Shown: piece after piece, positions 6,702-8,892 of the stretch
Numbering within the stretch: position 1 is the first letter of the stretch
How the letters are laid out: each line of letters opens with the position of its first letter
Assembly: GCA_030147305.1 (NCBI GenBank)
Contig: JASLAE010000313.1
Span: forward strand, 1 to 8,892
Direction: 5' to 3'
Length of the DNA stretch: 8,892 nucleotides
Source of the DNA: Cesiribacter sp.
Lineage (GTDB): Bacteria > Bacteroidota > Bacteroidia > Cytophagales > Cyclobacteriaceae
Program-made: the position numbers and the translations under genes
Notes under the pieces: model-generated
The model's input: the letters and a program-made list of their open reading frames with translations, nothing else
What the model was told of the DNA's origin: nothing
Databases searched by the model: none

Positions 6702-7772
6702 ATGGCTTATCTTAATCTTTATAAAGACAACCTCAGGCATAATTTTAATTTTCTAACCTCGCTGTTTGCAGAACATTCACAGAGCTGGGGTGTAGTATCC
6801 AAGTTATTGTGCGGCAACAAAGATTACCTGAGGCTGCTCATAGACATGGGCATTCGGGAAATTCATGATTCACGCATCAGCAATCTAAAACGCATCAAGG
6901 AGCTCGATCCGGAAGTGCAAACCTGCTACATCAAGCCTCCGGCCAGGGGCAGCATAACCAAAATTATCAAATATGCCGATGTGAGCATGAATACTGAGTA
7001 CTACACCCTAAAGCTGCTCAGCGATGAGGCTGTGGCACAGGATAAGCTGCACAAGGTTATTATTATGGTAGAAACCGGTGATTTGCGGGAAGGGGTGATG
7101 GGCGAAAACCTGGTGAACTTTTACGAGCATGTATTTGAATTGCCTAACATCGAAGTCATAGGCCTAGGTACAAATCTTAACTGTCTGCATGGCGTGATGC
7201 CTTCGCAGGATAAGCTGGTGCAGCTCTGCCTCTACAAGCAGATCATTGAGTTAAAATTTAACCGGGAGATCCCCTGGATTTCCGGCGGTACCAGTGTAAC
7301 CGTGCCTCTGCTGCTTAAGAAGCAAATACCGAAGGGAATCAATCATTTCAGGGTGGGCGAAATGCTTTACTTCGGGCTGGACCTCTTTTCCAATAAGACT
7401 GTAGAAGGCATGCGGGACGATGTATTCGAGCTTTTTGCTGAAATCATTGAAATTACGCGAAAACCCGTAGTGCCCATTGGTGAAATGGCAGCCAATCCCC
7501 AAGGAGAAGTGCATGAAGTAGACAGCAGCCTTTATGGCCAGCATAGCTGCAGGGCCATTTTGGATGTTGGCCTGCTGGACATAGATCCTAAATACCTGAT
7601 CATGGATGGTTATGATTTTAGTGTGGTAGGTGCTAGCTCCGATATGCTGGTGCTGGACCTGGGTCAGAATGAAGCTGGCTACAAAGTGGGTGATGAAATT
7701 TGTTTTAAACTCCGGTATATGGGAGCGCTCTCTTTGCTTAATTCTTATTACATAGAGAAAAGAATTGCCTAA
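6702..7772 (+). CDS. Ornithine/alanine racemase-like PLP enzyme (fold type III)
   Basis: A 356-residue member of the alanine racemase N-terminal-domain superfamily, expected to interconvert L- and D-forms of an amino acid using pyridoxal phosphate. Lys34 in GVVSKLLCGN is the predicted PLP Schiff-base lysine. The other motifs match my recollection of the ornithine racemase (Orr) branch better than biosynthetic Alr: SMN at 95-97, GDLREG at 126-131, SGGTS at 194-198 (phosphate-binding region), the RVGE arginine at 217, PIGE at 258-261 and GASSD at 310-314. The AVVKANAYGHG signature of classical Alr is absent. Ornithine is therefore a candidate substrate, but related enzymes act on other amino acids. 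The start at 6702 is chosen because it follows the GNAT stop by one base and gives the family-typical N-terminus. An in-frame ATG at 6648 would add residues encoded inside the GNAT gene. It overlaps the next gene by one base. Confidence 0.85.
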   Translation: MAYLNLYKDNLRHNFNFLTSLFAEHSQSWGVVSKLLCGNKDYLRLLIDMGIREIHDSRISNLKRIKELDPEVQTCYIKPPARGSITKIIKYADVSMNTEYYTLKLLSDEAVAQDKLHKVIIMVETGDLREGVMGENLVNFYEHVFELPNIEVIGLGTNLNCLHGVMPSQDKLVQLCLYKQIIELKFNREIPWISGGTSVTVPLLLKKQIPKGINHFRVGEMLYFGLDLFSNKTVEGMRDDVFELFAEIIEITRKPVVPIGEMAANPQGEVHEVDSSLYGQHSCRAILDVGLLDIDPKYLIMDGYDFSVVGASSDMLVLDLGQNEAGYKVGDEICFKLRYMGALSLLNSYYIEKRIA

Positions 7773-8892
7773 TGTCCCAGCAAGCAATAAAAAAACTACT
7801 CCCCGAATTAATTCAGCTGCGGCACGAACTGCATCGCTACCCGGAACTATCGGAAAAGGAAGAAGCCACTGCAGCACATATTATCCTTTTTCTTGAAAAA
7901 TATAAACCTGACCAGCTGCATACCCGGCTGGGTATGGGTACCGGTGTTGTAGCAGTTTTCGAAGGAACTGCGCCTGGCCCTTCCCTGATGTTCAGGGCTG
8001 ACATGGATGCTCTGCCAATTGCAGAAGATCATGGCTGCAGCTATGCATCACTGCAGCCGGGTGTTTCCCATAAATGCGGACATGACGGGCACATGACAAT
8101 GGTGGCCGGTCTGGCGGCTTTGCTGCAGGTGAAATCGCTTCTGCGGGGCAAAGTAATGTTGCTGATGCAACCTGCCGAAGAAACAGGCCAGGGCGCGAAA
8201 GCATTGCTGGAAGATCCCCGTTTTCTATCTTTAAAACCTGACTATATTTTCGGCTTACACAACCTGCCAGGATATCCCCTAGGTGAGATTGTACTGAGAA
8301 CCGGTACCTTCTGTGCCACATCCAAAGGTTTACGCATTCAGTTATTAGGGCGAACAGCGCATGCGGCAGAACCAGCCCTTGGTGTATCACCTGCCAACGC
8401 ACTGTCGAGGCTATTGCAAACTCTCCCACCGATACCCGATAGACTCTCCTGCCAGGATAAAGTATGGCTCACCCTCACCCACGCCCGGTTAGGAGAAGCT
8501 ACCTTTGGGACATCACCTGGTGAAGCAATACTGCAGCTGACCCTGCGTGCACACCTGGAAACTGACATGAAACTATTATCGGCAGCCGTAGAACAGCAAA
8601 TCACTGCCATTGGAGCAGAAGAGGGACTGCAAGTGCACTACTCATATCATGAAGCCTTTCCGGTTACCCAAAATAGCCTGGAGGTAGCAACGCTTATGGA
8701 GGCGGCAGTTGCAAAAACGGGTCTCTCCATGCATCAAAAGTCAGAACCTTTCCGATGGTCAGAGGATTTTGGACATTATGCCCGCATAGCCAAAGCAGGT
8801 TTCTTTGGTCTGGGAGCCGGAGAAAACCAACCTAACCTGCACAACCCTGCTTATGACTTTCCCGATGCCCTGATTCCTTACGGACTTACCAT
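7772..8892 (+). CDS. M20D family amidohydrolase/carboxypeptidase (3' end beyond the window)
   Basis: This is a metal-dependent hydrolase expected to remove an N-acyl group from an amino acid (hippurate, N-acetyl-amino-acid and related amidases). The window contains 373 codons; about 10-25 residues are probably missing compared with the usual 380-400. The N-terminal LRHELHRYPELSEKE is typical. Predicted metal and catalytic residues are Cys102 and His104 (KCGHDGH), Glu136-Glu137 (PAEETGQGA), His163 (GLHN) and His357 (NLHNPAYDFPD). His197 in GRTAHAAEP belongs to the dimerisation domain, where a histidine of the partner subunit usually reaches the active site. No signal peptide is present, so it should act in the cytoplasm. 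The ATG overlaps the racemase stop (TAATG), which implies coupled translation. The substrate is unknown, and M20D annotations as hippurate hydrolase are often nominal. Confidence 0.92.
   Translation, partial: MSQQAIKKLLPELIQLRHELHRYPELSEKEEATAAHIILFLEKYKPDQLHTRLGMGTGVVAVFEGTAPGPSLMFRADMDALPIAEDHGCSYASLQPGVSHKCGHDGHMTMVAGLAALLQVKSLLRGKVMLLMQPAEETGQGAKALLEDPRFLSLKPDYIFGLHNLPGYPLGEIVLRTGTFCATSKGLRIQLLGRTAHAAEPALGVSPANALSRLLQTLPPIPDRLSCQDKVWLTLTHARLGEATFGTSPGEAILQLTLRAHLETDMKLLSAAVEQQITAIGAEEGLQVHYSYHEAFPVTQNSLEVATLMEAAVAKTGLSMHQKSEPFRWSEDFGHYARIAKAGFFGLGAGENQPNLHNPAYDFPDALIPYGLT

Noticed and set aside
7251..7877. A 208-residue minus-strand reading frame
   Set aside because: It lies opposite the well-supported racemase gene and the start of the M20D gene. 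Its translation has no family motif or sensible domain, so it is a shadow of coding bias.
1..8892. Mobile element, CRISPR array or defence system
   Set aside because: No transposase, integrase, direct-repeat array, terminal inverted repeats or nuclease/NTPase defence genes were seen. All complete genes are metabolic or transport genes with similar composition.

Overview
The window looks like a chromosomal segment of a Bacteroidota bacterium, most probably in the Cytophagales (Hymenobacter/Pontibacter/Cesiribacter-like). This rests on four signs: a Bacteroidota-type promoter (TAnnTTTG with an upstream TTG) before the sdh operon, no Shine-Dalgarno sequences before any start codon, a five-helix cytochrome b558-type SdhC with separate SdhA and SdhB, and an incomplete surface protein of the 'THIxxGEI...VEEWR' type that usually carries a gliding/type IX secretion tail. 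The genus is inferred from protein style only.

Layout. Positions 1-873 (minus strand) hold the N-terminal 291 residues of a secreted, PKD/Ig-like repeat surface protein whose C-terminus lies outside the window. A 250-bp divergent intergenic region (874-1123) carries a good promoter for the plus strand and a weaker candidate for the minus strand. Positions 1124-4521 are a complete sdhC-sdhA-sdhB operon for succinate:menaquinone oxidoreductase (respiratory complex II), closed by a clear intrinsic terminator at 4543-4573. A roughly 210-bp gap follows; it has no gene but contains a perfect 11-bp inverted repeat (4662-4688).

Positions 4787-8892 form a second, tightly packed plus-strand cluster: a sodium/solute symporter (SSS family), a small GNAT N-acetyltransferase, a fold-type III PLP racemase resembling ornithine racemase more than biosynthetic alanine racemase, and an M20D amidohydrolase cut off by the window edge. 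The spacings are 24 bp, 1 bp and a 1-base TAATG overlap, so they are very likely co-transcribed. Together they suggest uptake and stereochemical and N-acyl processing of an amino acid or acyl-amino acid. The substrate cannot be read from the sequence, and this is the part of the window most likely to be an under-described system. The rest is conventional.
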